Source: Paucibacter sp. Y2R2-4
GTDB lineage: Bacteria > Pseudomonadota > Gammaproteobacteria > Burkholderiales > Burkholderiaceae_C
Assembly: GCF_025717535.1 (NCBI RefSeq)
Contig: NZ_JAJIRO010000005.1
Span: forward strand, 310,001-374,000
Direction: 5' to 3'
Length of the DNA: 64,000 nucleotides
Position 1 is the stretch's first letter. The number at the start of each line of letters is the position of its first letter. The notes below the pieces were generated by a model, which worked only from the letters and a program-made list of their open reading frames with translations, did not search any database and was not told the origin of the DNA. Of this stretch, positions 43,804 through 53,897 are shown piece after piece. The translations under genes and the position numbers were made by a program.

Positions 43804-46593
43804 ATGAATACTTCCGTAGAGAAGCGCAAGCAGTCCAAGGCTGTGACGCGCGAAATTTTTAGCATCAAACCGGTGGCCCTGGGCTGCGGTTTGTTGATGT
43901 TGGCCACCGGTGCTGCTTACGCGCAGCAGGCCTCAGAAAAGCTGGACACAGTCACTGTGACCGGCATTCGAAAAGGCATTGAAGCGGCCATTTCGATCAA
44001 GAAGAATTCGGATTCCATCGTCGAGGCCGTGTCGGCCGAAGACATCGGCAAGCTGCCGGACAACAGCATCGCTGAGTCGATCGCTCGTTTGCCTGGTTTG
44101 TCGGCCCAGCGCGTGGCCGGTCGTGCCCAGGTGATCAGCGTGCGCGGCTTGTCGCCCGACTTCGCCACCACTTTGCTGAACGGCCGCGAGCTGGTCAGCA
44201 CCAGCGACAACCGCAGCGTCGAGTTCGACCAATACCCTTCCGAGCTGCTGTCCGGTGTGACCGTGTTCAAGACGCCTGACGCCGGTCTGGTAGGTCAGGG
44301 CCTGTCGGGTACCTTGGACATGCAATCGGTGCGTCCGCTGAACTTCGGCAGCCGTGTCGTGACCTTCAATGTGCGCGGCTCCAACAACTCCTTGGGCTCG
44401 GCCGCCAATGCCAGCGGCACCGGCAACCGCTTGAGCGCCAGCTATATCGACCAGTTCAACAACCGCACCCTGGGTATCGCGATTGGCTTCGCGCACCAGG
44501 AGACGCCGGTGGCTGAAAACCAGACGGGCACTTACGAGCCTTACTTCGCCAACCCGACCACGACGGCCAATGAAAACCGCCATCGTCCCGGTGTGGCCGA
44601 CGGTGTCTTCATGACCGACGGCGTCAAGGCGCTGCGCCGCAGCGGCTTCACCAAACGTGATGGCGTGATGGCCACGGTCGAGTGGAAGCCCACCAGCGAC
44701 TGGACCAGCACCCTGGATCTGTTCAGCTCCAAGACCAAGCAGACCGACACCGCCAACCAGTTCGAGTCGCACCTGTACTACAACGGCAGCTACCCTTGCG
44801 AGCCGGCTTGCACCTGGACCAACCCGGTCGTCAATTCCAGCGGCACCCTGGTCGGTGGCACCGTGGCCAGCGTCTATCCGCTGGTGCGCGGCCAGTACAA
44901 CCGCCGAGAAGACAAGATCAACGCCATTGGCTGGAACAATGCCTTCAAGCTGGCGGGTGTGGCCCTGTCGGCCGATGCCAGCTACTCCAAGGCCAATCGC
45001 GACGAAACCAATCTGGAAGTCAACACCCAGCTGGTGCCGGCCAAGCAATTGGACAGCCTGACCTTGTTGTTCCCCAACAATGGCTTCGTCACCATGAACC
45101 CGGGCCGTGACTACTCGGACCCGAGCAAGCTCTTCCTGCGCGACAGCATTTACGGCTCGGGCTATGCCCGCATCCAGAACATCGAAGACGAACTGGGCAG
45201 CCTGAAGCTGTTGGCCAAGGTGCCGGCACCGGATTCGCTGGGCAGCTGGTTTGCCGATTTCGATCTGGGTCTGAACTATGTGGACCGCAAGAAGTCCAAG
45301 CATCAGCCTGAAGGCCCGATCACTTTGAAGGGCACCGAGGCGCCGATCTCGTCCGACCTGATCTACAAATCGGTCAACTTGGACTTTGCCGGTTCCAACC
45401 TGAGCTCCATCCCGTCCTTCAATGTGCCCGGCATCGTCGACAAGTACATGAACCTCTCGCCCAGCGAGACCGATGCGGCCTACAAGATCCCGGGTGCCTG
45501 GACCGCCAAGGAAAAGATCACCACCGGCTTCCTGAAAGCCAATATCGACTCCAACTGGGGCGGTGTGTCGGTGCGCGGCAATTTCGGCGTGCAAGTGCAA
45601 GCGGTGAACCAGTCTTCGCAAGCCAATTACTGGGACGCTGCAGCGCCCGCCGGCCAGAACGTCAAGCCGGTGGACGACGGCAAGACCTATACCGATGTCT
45701 TGCCTAGCCTGAACCTGGCTTTCGGCCTGGGCAATGACCAGACCGTGCGCTTTGCCTTGGCTCAGCAAGTGGCCCGTCCACGTGTGGACCAACTGCGCGC
45801 CGCCATCAACTTCGGCGTCGACCAGTCCACCGGCAAGCCGGGTGCCAGCGGCGGTAACCCTCGCCTGGACCCTTGGCGTGCTGATGCCGTGGACATCTCT
45901 TACGAGAAGTACTTCGGCAACAAGGCCTACTTCGCGGCTGCGGCTTTCTACAAAAAGCTCAACAGCTACATCTACACACAGAGCAATGCCTATGACTTCT
46001 CGAAGTTCATTGCCGGCTATGTGCCACCCGTGGGCTCGCCTCCTGCTCAGACCACCGGTCAGTTTGAGGCGCCTTACAACGGCCAAGGCGGCAATCTGAG
46101 TGGTTTGGAGTTGTCGGTGTCCTTGCCCTTCGCGCAGTTCTCGCCCATGTTGAACGGCTTCGGCTTGATCGCCAGCACCAGCATGACGAACAGCAGCATC
46201 AAGATCAAGGCCGACCCGAACAGCCAGTCGTCGGTGGGCTCTGCTGACATCTCGCTGCCAGGCTTGTCCAAGACGGTCAGCAACCTGACTTTCTACTATG
46301 AGAACAGCGGTTTCGAGGCTCGCATCAGCCAGCGTCGTCGCTCTGATTTCATTGGCGAAATCAAGAACTTCGATGCCTCGCGTTCTTTGCGTTATGTGGT
46401 GGGGGAAAACATCACCGATGCTCAGATCGGCTACAACTTCAACGATGGCAGCATGAAGGGCCTGGGCCTGACCTTGCAGGTGAACAACCTGACCGACTCG
46501 GCCTTCCGCACCTACTTCGGTACCAAGGATCGCCCAGGCGAGTTCATCAAGTGGGGCCGTACCGTCATGCTCGGCGCCAGCTACAAGTTCTGA
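43804..46593 (+). CDS. TonB-dependent receptor, probably for maltodextrins
   Basis: A 929-residue outer-membrane receptor. The signal peptide ends at GAAYAQQ. A TonB box follows (DTVTVTG), then a plug domain (ISVRGLSPDFATTLLNGREL, SGTLDM) and a 22-strand barrel ending in the terminal Phe of GASYKF. The plug wording is that of the large TonB receptor group TIGR01782, which includes the maltodextrin receptor MalA of Caulobacter. Position beside glucokinases and 8 kb from malEFGK supports alpha-glucan uptake; the ligand is not proven. A rho-independent terminator follows. Confidence 0.87.
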   Translation: MNTSVEKRKQSKAVTREIFSIKPVALGCGLLMLATGAAYAQQASEKLDTVTVTGIRKGIEAAISIKKNSDSIVEAVSAEDIGKLPDNSIAESIARLPGLSAQRVAGRAQVISVRGLSPDFATTLLNGRELVSTSDNRSVEFDQYPSELLSGVTVFKTPDAGLVGQGLSGTLDMQSVRPLNFGSRVVTFNVRGSNNSLGSAANASGTGNRLSASYIDQFNNRTLGIAIGFAHQETPVAENQTGTYEPYFANPTTTANENRHRPGVADGVFMTDGVKALRRSGFTKRDGVMATVEWKPTSDWTSTLDLFSSKTKQTDTANQFESHLYYNGSYPCEPACTWTNPVVNSSGTLVGGTVASVYPLVRGQYNRREDKINAIGWNNAFKLAGVALSADASYSKANRDETNLEVNTQLVPAKQLDSLTLLFPNNGFVTMNPGRDYSDPSKLFLRDSIYGSGYARIQNIEDELGSLKLLAKVPAPDSLGSWFADFDLGLNYVDRKKSKHQPEGPITLKGTEAPISSDLIYKSVNLDFAGSNLSSIPSFNVPGIVDKYMNLSPSETDAAYKIPGAWTAKEKITTGFLKANIDSNWGGVSVRGNFGVQVQAVNQSSQANYWDAAAPAGQNVKPVDDGKTYTDVLPSLNLAFGLGNDQTVRFALAQQVARPRVDQLRAAINFGVDQSTGKPGASGGNPRLDPWRADAVDISYEKYFGNKAYFAAAAFYKKLNSYIYTQSNAYDFSKFIAGYVPPVGSPPAQTTGQFEAPYNGQGGNLSGLELSVSLPFAQFSPMLNGFGLIASTSMTNSSIKIKADPNSQSSVGSADISLPGLSKTVSNLTFYYENSGFEARISQRRRSDFIGEIKNFDASRSLRYVVGENITDAQIGYNFNDGSMKGLGLTLQVNNLTDSAFRTYFGTKDRPGEFIKWGRTVMLGASYKF

Positions 46594-46634
46594 TCTGAAG
46601 CGCCTATTCAAGCCTTGAATACGGCACACTGAAG

Positions 46635-46671
46635 GACCCCTGCAGGCCGCAATGCCCGCAGGGGTCTTTTT
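46635..46671 (+). terminator. Rho-independent terminator after TonB receptor
   Basis: GACCCCTGC (46635-46643) and GCAGGGGTC (46658-46666) form a 9-bp stem with a 14-base loop, followed by five T. It should end the receptor transcript before the peptidase gene. Confidence 0.9.
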
Positions 46672-46736
46672 CAATTTCGGCTCAGCTCTTTGGGGCGGCG
46701 GCCAATCATTACAACGACAAGTGGAGGATGGACAAA

Positions 46737-48818
46737 ATGACTAACAAGAAAAATGCACGGCGTTCACAAGGCTTGAGTCGGCGCAGCGTTTTGGGCCTGA
46801 GTTTGCAGGCAGCCTTGCCGCTGCTCGGCGCAGCCCAAGTGCAGAACGCGCTGGCGGCGGACGCTGCTGCCCCAACACAGCCGGGCAAGCTGGACGGCAA
46901 GGTGGACGGCAAAATCAGCGCCGAGAGTTTTTTCCGCGCCCCTCAAATGACCGGCGCAGCGCTGTCGCCCGATGGCAAACGCCTGGCCATGCGCACACTC
47001 GGCCCCCATGGCCGCATGATGCTGACCGTCTTGACGCTGGAGAGCATGAGCCCGCAGGTGGTCTACAGCTCTGAAGCGGCGGACTTGAACAACTTCGTCT
47101 GGGTCAATAACGAGCGGCTGGCTTTTGACCTGACGGATCGCGAAACGCCCGCCGGCAAGATCGATGCCGCGCCGGGCCTGTTTGCGGTCAACCATGACGG
47201 CTCGTCCTTCAAGCAATTGGTGGAGCGCCAGCGGGTCTGGGCCCGCAATGGCAATGACACCCAAAGCCTTGCCCCTTGGAACACCTTCTTGCTGAATGGC
47301 GAAACGCAGCGCCAGGGAGACACGGTGCTGGCCGTTCGACCTGAGAGTTATGACGAAAAAGGCGTGGGCTTCATCAAACTCTTGCGCCTGAACACTCGCA
47401 ACGGTCGCAGCGAAGAGATCGAAGGGCCGCTGCACACGGAGGGCTGGTGGGCCGATCCGCAGGGCAATCTGCGTGTGGCCCAGACCCGCGAGGGCGCGAA
47501 GGGTGCGATTCGTTGGCGCGATCCGGCCAGCGGGGCCTGGCGGGTTTTGGCCGAGTACGACGCCTTCACCGGCGGTGATTTGGGCGTCAGCCATGTCGGC
47601 AGCGACGGCAAGCTCTACGTGACCGCCCGCCGCGGCCGCGACAAGCAAGCGATGTGGTTGCTCGACCCGAGTTCCGGGGTTTGGTCGAGCGAGCCCTTGG
47701 CGGAGTCGCCACAGTTCGATGTGGACGCTCAGGTGATTGCCCGCCAGGACAAGGTTTTGGGCCTGCGCTTTCGCATCGACGCTGAAGTGACGCAATGGCT
47801 GGACGGAGAGATGCGCGGCTTGCAAGCGCAGGTCGACAAGGTGCTGCCGCGTACCGTTAATCGCTTGAGCGTGCCTTGGCAAGGGGCTTCGCCCTGGGTC
47901 TTGGTCGAGGCTTTTGCCGACATTCAGCCCACGCTCTATTTTCTGTTCAACCGCGAGACCAAGAAGTTCACCCGGCTCGGCGCTGAGCGCCCCGACATCG
48001 TGGCCAAGAACCAGGCGGGCAGCGATATGGTGCGCTTCAAGGCGCGCGACGGGCTGGAGATCCCGGCTTGGCTGACGCTGCCGCCGGGCCTGGATGCGGC
48101 ATCCGCCAAGCATTTGCCCTTGCTGGTCTTGGTGCATGGCGGCCCCTTTGTGCGCGGCCCCGGCTGGCACTGGGATGCCGAGGTTCAGCTCTTGGCGGCG
48201 CGCGGTTATGCCGTCTTGCAGCCGCAGTTCCGTGGCACGGTGGGCTTTGGCCTGGCGCATTACCAAGCCGGCTGGCGGCAGTGGGGCAAGGCCATGCAGA
48301 CCGATCTGGCCGATGCGGCGAACTGGGCCGTCGCCCAAGGCTTGGCCGACCCCAAACGCATGGCGATTGCCGGCGCCAGTTACGGCGGCTATGCAGCCCT
48401 GATGGGGCTTGTGCGCAACCCGGAGCTGTTCCGCTGCGCGATCTCTTGGGTGGGCTTGACCGATCTGGATCTGTTCGCCAGCAATTACTGGGACGACATC
48501 TCGCCCATCGTCAAGACGCAGGGCCTGGCCAAGGTGCTGGGGGACCGTGTGCAAGACGCGGCCGACCTGAAGGCCAACTCACCCTTGACGCATGCTGCGG
48601 CCATCAAGCAGCCGGTGCTGCTGGCCTATGGCAGCGCCGACCGGCGTGTGCCTCTGGTGCATGGCGAAAGCTTCAGCAAAGCCATGAAGGCGGCCAACTC
48701 ACAGGTGGAGTACGTCGTCTATCAAGACGAGGGCCATGGTTGGCGGGTGCCGGCCAATCAGCTGGACTTCTGGAACCGCAGCCTGCGCTTCCTTGACCGA
48801 CATCTGGCCAAGCCCTGA
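46737..48818 (+). CDS. S9 family serine peptidase (prolyl oligopeptidase type), Tat-exported
   Basis: A 693-residue peptidase of the S9 (acylaminoacyl/dipeptidyl peptidase) group. The N-terminus has a Tat signal, SRRSVLGLSLQAALP, so it acts outside the cytoplasm. A beta-propeller (about 60-400) precedes the alpha/beta hydrolase domain. The catalytic Ser is in GASYGGYAAL (about 547), Asp in YGSADRRVP (about 633) and His in DEGHGW (about 665). The ATG at 46737 fits GGAGG nine bases upstream; ATG 46728 is too close to it. A peptidase among sugar genes is odd; the link is unknown. Confidence 0.87.
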   Translation: MTNKKNARRSQGLSRRSVLGLSLQAALPLLGAAQVQNALAADAAAPTQPGKLDGKVDGKISAESFFRAPQMTGAALSPDGKRLAMRTLGPHGRMMLTVLTLESMSPQVVYSSEAADLNNFVWVNNERLAFDLTDRETPAGKIDAAPGLFAVNHDGSSFKQLVERQRVWARNGNDTQSLAPWNTFLLNGETQRQGDTVLAVRPESYDEKGVGFIKLLRLNTRNGRSEEIEGPLHTEGWWADPQGNLRVAQTREGAKGAIRWRDPASGAWRVLAEYDAFTGGDLGVSHVGSDGKLYVTARRGRDKQAMWLLDPSSGVWSSEPLAESPQFDVDAQVIARQDKVLGLRFRIDAEVTQWLDGEMRGLQAQVDKVLPRTVNRLSVPWQGASPWVLVEAFADIQPTLYFLFNRETKKFTRLGAERPDIVAKNQAGSDMVRFKARDGLEIPAWLTLPPGLDAASAKHLPLLVLVHGGPFVRGPGWHWDAEVQLLAARGYAVLQPQFRGTVGFGLAHYQAGWRQWGKAMQTDLADAANWAVAQGLADPKRMAIAGASYGGYAALMGLVRNPELFRCAISWVGLTDLDLFASNYWDDISPIVKTQGLAKVLGDRVQDAADLKANSPLTHAAAIKQPVLLAYGSADRRVPLVHGESFSKAMKAANSQVEYVVYQDEGHGWRVPANQLDFWNRSLRFLDRHLAKP

Positions 48819-48827
48819 GTCTTGAGC

Positions 48828-48853
48828 CTGAGGTCCGCTAGCTCGGGCCTCAG
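48828..48853. terminator. Hairpin between convergent S9 peptidase and GH13 genes
   Basis: CTGAGG (48828-48833) and CCTCAG (48848-48853) pair, with an inner CCG/CGG. The right arm covers the stop codon of the leftward GH13 gene. No T-run; moderate support only. Confidence 0.45.
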
Positions 48854-51312
48854 TCGCTGATCAAAACCCGCCCACCCAGGGGTGGCACTTTGATTTGCAG
48901 CAGGCCCGGCGCGCCCAGTGATTTGAGCTTCTTGCCGGTCTGCGCGTCTTGCCAGCGCAGCCGCTGCAAGCCGCTCAAATGCGGTGCTAGCTTCACGGCC
49001 AGGGTCTGGCTGCTGTCGCTATTGTTCAGCGCCGTCAGCGCCCAGCGCTTGCCGTCTTTGCGCAGCAGCACGATCACATGCTCGTCCAGATGCAGCGGTG
49101 CTTCGATGGAGCCATGGCGCAGCACCCGGTGCTTATGGCGCATCTGCGTCATGGCCTGCACATCTTTGAGCAAGACCTGATCGGGCTTGCCGCCCTGGTC
49201 TACCCAAGGGTAGGGCGCCCGGTTGTAGGGGTCTTCGCCGCCGGCCACACCGACTTCATCGCCGTAATAGATGGACGGTGAGCCGGGGAAGATCATCTGA
49301 AACAGAATCGCCAGGCGCAGGCGCTGTTTGGCGAGGGTCAGGTCTTGCCCTTGAACTTGGCTTTCGTCCTGATAGCCCAAGGCATGCAGGGCGCGCGCCT
49401 GGTCATGCGAAGACAGCAGATTCATCAGCGCATAAAAAGCCTGCGGCGGGTAGGCCTCGCGCATCAGCTCGATATTGGCGTAGAGCTTGCGGGCGTCGCC
49501 ACCGGCGGCGTAGTCCAGCACCGTGTTGCGGAAGATGTAGTTCATGGTCGAGTCAAAGCTGTCGCCCAGGAAATACTTGCTGGCATCAAACCAGGTCTCG
49601 GCAATCGTCAGCGCGTCGGGCTTGTGGGCCTTGATGGCGGCGCGCCATTCGCGCCAGAAGTCGTCCGGCACCCAGGGCGCCACATCCATGCGCCAGCCGG
49701 CAGCGCCTCGGTCCAGCCAGAGCTTCATCACCGAGTCCGGCGCTTCAAAAGCAAAGTGGCGAAAGGACGGCGAGCTCTTGTCGATCTCGGGCAGGTCCTT
49801 CACCCCCACCCAGCCTTGGTACTGGTCCTCAGGCTTGGCCTGGCTGGGGTCCAGCTTGAACCAGCTGGCATAGGCGGAGGCGGGGTTCAGCTGCCCATCG
49901 TCAAAAGCGCCACCGGCTGGGTAGTTGCCAAAGCGGTTGAAGTAGGGCGAGTCGCTGCCCACATGGTTCAGCGAGGTGTCCGGAATGACGCGAATGCCGC
50001 GCTTGGCGGCCTCTTGGGTCAAGCGGACAAAGTCTTCATTGCGGCCAAAAGCGGGGTCGATCTCTTTGTAGTCGGCGGTGTCGTATTTGTGATTGCTGGC
50101 GGCGCGGAAGACCGGCGTCATGTAGAGGGTGTTGGCACCGAGTTGCTGGATGTAGTCGAGCTTCTCGATGATGCCGGCCAGGTCGCCGCCGTAGAAGTCG
50201 TTGTTGTAGACCTCGTCGGAACCGTCTGAGGTGCCAGGCTTCCAGGGTTTGTCCAGCCAGTTGCGGTGGAACTCCACATCGTGGTTTTGATAGTGGTCGC
50301 GGCCGGGGCGCGGGTCATTGTCCGGGTCGCCATTGCGAAAGCGATCGGGGAAGATGGCGTAGTAGACCGCGTCCTTGGCCCAGGTTGGCACCTTGAAGTC
50401 GGCGGCGTAAACGGTCTGTCGGAAGCGGCGGATTTTTTTCTCCGCCTGAGGCGTGGGTTCAGGCTTGGGCTCAATTTCTCCTGGCCCCATGCTGCCTTTT
50501 TCACGCGTCCAGAACACCGCATCGCGGTTGTTGTGCAGCACCAAGGTCTGGCCCTTGATCTGCAACTCGAAGTGGTAGCCGTAGATGGCGGGCGAGTCAA
50601 AGCGGTGGCTGGCGCTCCAGCGCTCGGCCTTGCCTTCTTTGGCGCGGCTCATGGGCAGGCGCGCCAGCTCGGTGTAGCTCAGTACCTCTTGATTGCCCTC
50701 GAGGCGACGCTTGGCGATGACCAGCGTGGCCGTCTCCACGCCGGGCAGGGCACTGAAGGAAAAACGCAGCGGCGTGTTCGGAGTGACCGCGCCAAAAGGG
50801 CTTTTGTCTGTGAGTTGGCGCGAGTCGAAGCGCACGCTCAAGGCGACCGGATCGCTGATCTGTGGCGCGCTCGCCCGCTTCGGGATTTCGCCGGTATAGG
50901 GTTTGATGCTCAGCTGGGGCGCGCCTGCGTCTGGCAACTGCAATAGCACTTGGCTCAGGCCGCCAAAGCGCTCGCTCAAGGCGCCGCCCTTGAGGATCAA
51001 GGCTGTGGCACTGCCGCCAAAGTCGGCATCCGGTGACCAGTCTTCATCGGCGATCTTGAAGCTTTGCTCGCCACTGATCTTGGCGTACAACTCATAACGG
51101 TCACACACATAGACGAAGCGATGCTCGTCGGTGGCGCTCCAGTTGTTGAAGGTTCCGCGCAAAAACAGCTCGCGGCTGCCGAGCGGGCTGGGCTTGCAAT
51201 CGGCGGGTTCTGCGTGTGCCGCGCCCAAGCCGCTCAAGCCATTCAAACCACTCAAACCATTCAATAGCAAGGCCGCAGCCAGCAGAGGCTTCAAGTTCGC
51301 CGAGCGCTTCAT
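48850..51312 (-). CDS. Periplasmic GH13 alpha-amylase/cyclomaltodextrinase-like enzyme
   Basis: An 820-residue exported enzyme. The signal peptide has an unusual repeated core (NGLSGLNGLSGLG) ending AAHAE. A carbohydrate-binding-like N-terminal module (LFLRGTFNNWSATDEHRFVY, residues ~45-80) and a linker beta domain precede the GH13 barrel (about 350-750). Catalytic residues sit in GWRMDVAPWVPDDF (Asp), LTIAETWFDA (Glu) and LLSSHDQAR (Asp). FYGGDLAGI and SNHKYDTADY fit the neopullulanase/cyclomaltodextrinase branch. It is last in the malKEFG operon, two bases after malG, with AAGGG six bases before its ATG. It should cut larger dextrins in the periplasm for MalE. Confidence 0.87.
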   Translation of the reverse strand: MKRSANLKPLLAAALLLNGLSGLNGLSGLGAAHAEPADCKPSPLGSRELFLRGTFNNWSATDEHRFVYVCDRYELYAKISGEQSFKIADEDWSPDADFGGSATALILKGGALSERFGGLSQVLLQLPDAGAPQLSIKPYTGEIPKRASAPQISDPVALSVRFDSRQLTDKSPFGAVTPNTPLRFSFSALPGVETATLVIAKRRLEGNQEVLSYTELARLPMSRAKEGKAERWSASHRFDSPAIYGYHFELQIKGQTLVLHNNRDAVFWTREKGSMGPGEIEPKPEPTPQAEKKIRRFRQTVYAADFKVPTWAKDAVYYAIFPDRFRNGDPDNDPRPGRDHYQNHDVEFHRNWLDKPWKPGTSDGSDEVYNNDFYGGDLAGIIEKLDYIQQLGANTLYMTPVFRAASNHKYDTADYKEIDPAFGRNEDFVRLTQEAAKRGIRVIPDTSLNHVGSDSPYFNRFGNYPAGGAFDDGQLNPASAYASWFKLDPSQAKPEDQYQGWVGVKDLPEIDKSSPSFRHFAFEAPDSVMKLWLDRGAAGWRMDVAPWVPDDFWREWRAAIKAHKPDALTIAETWFDASKYFLGDSFDSTMNYIFRNTVLDYAAGGDARKLYANIELMREAYPPQAFYALMNLLSSHDQARALHALGYQDESQVQGQDLTLAKQRLRLAILFQMIFPGSPSIYYGDEVGVAGGEDPYNRAPYPWVDQGGKPDQVLLKDVQAMTQMRHKHRVLRHGSIEAPLHLDEHVIVLLRKDGKRWALTALNNSDSSQTLAVKLAPHLSGLQRLRWQDAQTGKKLKSLGAPGLLQIKVPPLGGRVLISD
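51233..51264. repeat. In-frame 9-bp repeat within a signal peptide
   Basis: Plus-strand units CTCAAGCCA, TTCAAACCA, CTCAAACCA and TTCAATAGC follow one another. On the coding strand they give the NGLSGLNGLSG repeat of the GH13 signal peptide. As the unit is a multiple of three, copy changes would only lengthen or shorten the hydrophobic core. Confidence 0.75.
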
Positions 51313-51314
51313 GC

Positions 51315-52205
51315 TCAACCCTTCACACCGCCAGCCGTCAGGCCCGAGACGATCCAGCGCTGCGCCAGCAAAAACACCAGGGTGATGGGCAGGCCGGAGA
51401 GCACCGCTGCGGCGGCAAAGTCGCCCCACAAAAAGCGCTGGTCGTGCAAGAAGTATTTGGAGCCCACGGCCAGGGTCAGATTGCCTTCTTCGCGCAGCAG
51501 CACCGAGGCCACCGGGTACTCGATGATGGTGCCGATAAAGGCCAGCACAAAGACCACCATCAGAATCGGCACGGCCATGGGCAGCAGCACCCGGCGGAAG
51601 GCTTGCCAATGGCTCGCGCCATCGACCTTGGCGCATTCTTCAATCTCGACCGGAATGGTCTCGAAGTAGCCCTTGATGGTCCAGATATGCGTGGCCACGC
51701 CGCCCAAGTACGCCAGCACCAGGCCGCCATGGGTCTCGATGCCGAGTGCCGGAATGAAGTTGCCAATCGTCTCAAAGATGGCGTAGATGGCCACCAGGGC
51801 CAAGACCGGCGGGAACATTTGCAACAGCAACATGCTGTTGAGAATGGGCGTCTTGAAGCGGAACCTCAGGCGAGCAAAGCCATAGGCCGCGGTGGTGGAT
51901 ATTGCCACGATCAAAAAGGCCGAAATGGTGGCGACCTTGATCGAGTTCCACAGCCAGGTCAGCACCGGGAAGGGCGGCTGGACCAAGCTGCCATCGGCCG
52001 CTTGGTAGGGAATGCCAAGGGCCAGCTGCCAATGCTCCAGGCTGATTTGCGTGGGGATGATGCTGCCGGTGGCAAAGTTGCCGGGTCGCAGCGAGATGCT
52101 GATGATGGCCAGCAGCGGGAACAGCGTCAGCGCCAAAAACACCCACATCAGCGCATGCGCCGCCCAGATTCGCCAACGGGCTTGTTTGCCTCGAACGATT
52201 GCCAT
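51315..52205 (-). CDS. malG: Maltose/maltodextrin ABC transporter permease MalG
   Basis: A 296-residue inner-membrane protein with six membrane segments, the normal MalG size. The EAA loop is [19 protein letters not shown] (about 195-213), which contacts MalK. Similarity to MalG runs the whole length ([31 protein letters not shown]). The C-terminus GLTAGGVKG matches the conserved MalG tail that reaches the MalK interface. It follows malF by 20 bases. Confidence 0.92.
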   Translation of the reverse strand: MAIVRGKQARWRIWAAHALMWVFLALTLFPLLAIISISLRPGNFATGSIIPTQISLEHWQLALGIPYQAADGSLVQPPFPVLTWLWNSIKVATISAFLIVAISTTAAYGFARLRFRFKTPILNSMLLLQMFPPVLALVAIYAIFETIGNFIPALGIETHGGLVLAYLGGVATHIWTIKGYFETIPVEIEECAKVDGASHWQAFRRVLLPMAVPILMVVFVLAFIGTIIEYPVASVLLREEGNLTLAVGSKYFLHDQRFLWGDFAAAAVLSGLPITLVFLLAQRWIVSGLTAGGVKG

Positions 52206-52225
52206 GGTGTTCTCTCGGTCCTCAA

Positions 52226-53878
52226 TCAGTTGGACTGCGCTTTTTTCATCAAGCGCAGATTGATCAGCGACATGGCCGCGACCAGGAAGAAGATCAGCGT
52301 CGAGATCGCCGCCGCCAAGCCGAAGTCCGAGCCCGAATCTTTGAAGGCGATGCGGTAGGTGTAGGACACCAGGATGTCGGTCTGCCCCGCGGGGATCTTG
52401 GTGCTCAGGTAGTCGGGCCGGCCATCGGTCAGTAGCGCGATCAAGACAAAGTTATTGAAGTTGAAGGCAAAGGCGCTGACCAAGAGCGGCGCCAGCGGCT
52501 TGATGATCAAGGGCGCGGTGATCTTGAAGAAATTCGTCAGCGGTCCAGCGCCGGCAATCGCGGAGGCTTCGTACAGATCGGCTGGAATCGACTTCAAGAG
52601 GCCGGCGCACAAAATCATGATGTAGGGGTAGCCCAGCCAAACGTTGACGATCAGCAGCATCACCTTGGCCAGCAGCGGGTCGGCAAACCAAGCCGGTTTG
52701 ACGCCAAAGAGCGCATCCAAGATGGCATTGATCTCGCCGAAGTTCTGGTTGAACAAGCCCTTGAAGACCAGGATGGAAATAAAGCCAGGCACCGCATAAG
52801 GCAAGAACAAAAGCGTGCGGTAGGTGGTGCGGAACTTCAGGTCCTCCCAGTTCAGCATCACCGCCAGCAGCATGCCTACCGCGGTGGCAATCGCCACCGT
52901 CAGCGCCGAGAACATCACCGTCCAGCTGAAGATGGACAAGAAGGGGCCGCGGAACTCGGCGTCCATCACCATGCGGCGGTAGTTCTCCCAGCCCACCGTC
53001 ACCTTGAAGCCGGGCTGTTGCACCTCGCCGGTGGCGCTCTCGAAGTAGCCGGTTTTCAGATTGGGGCTGAAGACGGTTTGATCGCTCAAGCGCGTCAGGC
53101 TACCGTCGGCTTGAGCCTGCCAGTGGCGTGTGATGGGGCCGAACTCGCGCAGGCCCAAATAACGCAGCTCGCGCTCAGCCGCGCGGCGCCCCTCTTCGGG
53201 CGGCAGTTGCAGCTTCAATCGCATCAAGGCCTCGCGGTGTTGAATCAGCTCGCGCAAGGACAGGGCGCTTTGCAGCGGGGCGGCAAAGCTTTGATTGGGC
53301 GATTGATTGGCCTGCGTGGCGCTGAGCATCTCAACGGAGAGCTCAGTCCTGGAGGGCTTCAGGGCCAGTGGCGGCGAGATCCAGTTGGGCGCGCCGTCCT
53401 CGCTGCGCAGCACTAAGCGGAACTCCGGGCCATCGGCATGCAAGGTGAAGGGCTGGATCTGCGCTTGCACCGCCTCATGCTGGTCCAGCAAGTACTCGCG
53501 CACCCGCTCTTGGCTCAGCAAATGAGCCGAGGAATAGTTGGTGAAGCCGATCTGCGCGGTGTAGATCAGCGGAAAGGCGATGAAGACCAACATGCCCGCA
53601 ATGCCGGGGAAGAGGTAGCGGTAGGCAAAACCGGCATTGCTGACATAAACGTAAAACGCAGCGGACAGCAAGGCCAGCACGCCCATGGCCCAGGCGGCTT
53701 GGCCGGCCGTGTAGATCATGAAGACCAGGTAGAGCGAGGCCAGCATGGCCAGGCCGGTCAGCGGCCAGCGCAGCTGGCGGGCGATGCGCTCCAGCGGCGT
53801 GGCGGGCAGTTTGCTGTAGGCGCTCAGCGCGCCCAAGGACTCCGCGGAGCCCAAAGTGGGTGAATGGCTTGCACTCAT
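52226..53878 (-). CDS. malF: Maltose/maltodextrin ABC transporter permease MalF
   Basis: A 550-residue permease. N-terminal membrane segments are followed by a large periplasmic loop (about 115-300, the MalF P2 domain characteristic of gammaproteobacterial-type maltose transporters) and six further segments. The EAA loop is [21 protein letters not shown] (about 415-435). Length is slightly greater than the 514 residues of E. coli MalF. The periplasmic loop binds MalE. It follows malE by 19 bases. Confidence 0.91.
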   Translation of the reverse strand: MSASHSPTLGSAESLGALSAYSKLPATPLERIARQLRWPLTGLAMLASLYLVFMIYTAGQAAWAMGVLALLSAAFYVYVSNAGFAYRYLFPGIAGMLVFIAFPLIYTAQIGFTNYSSAHLLSQERVREYLLDQHEAVQAQIQPFTLHADGPEFRLVLRSEDGAPNWISPPLALKPSRTELSVEMLSATQANQSPNQSFAAPLQSALSLRELIQHREALMRLKLQLPPEEGRRAAERELRYLGLREFGPITRHWQAQADGSLTRLSDQTVFSPNLKTGYFESATGEVQQPGFKVTVGWENYRRMVMDAEFRGPFLSIFSWTVMFSALTVAIATAVGMLLAVMLNWEDLKFRTTYRTLLFLPYAVPGFISILVFKGLFNQNFGEINAILDALFGVKPAWFADPLLAKVMLLIVNVWLGYPYIMILCAGLLKSIPADLYEASAIAGAGPLTNFFKITAPLIIKPLAPLLVSAFAFNFNNFVLIALLTDGRPDYLSTKIPAGQTDILVSYTYRIAFKDSGSDFGLAAAISTLIFFLVAAMSLINLRLMKKAQSN

Positions 53879-53897
53879 GAGTTTGGCTTCTTCATCG

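Noticed and set aside
43933-46674. Very long open frame (913 codons) on the minus strand opposite the TonB receptor
   Set aside because: The plus strand encodes a complete receptor with signal peptide, TonB box and terminal Phe. The antisense translation has no family resemblance and is an effect of high GC and codon bias.
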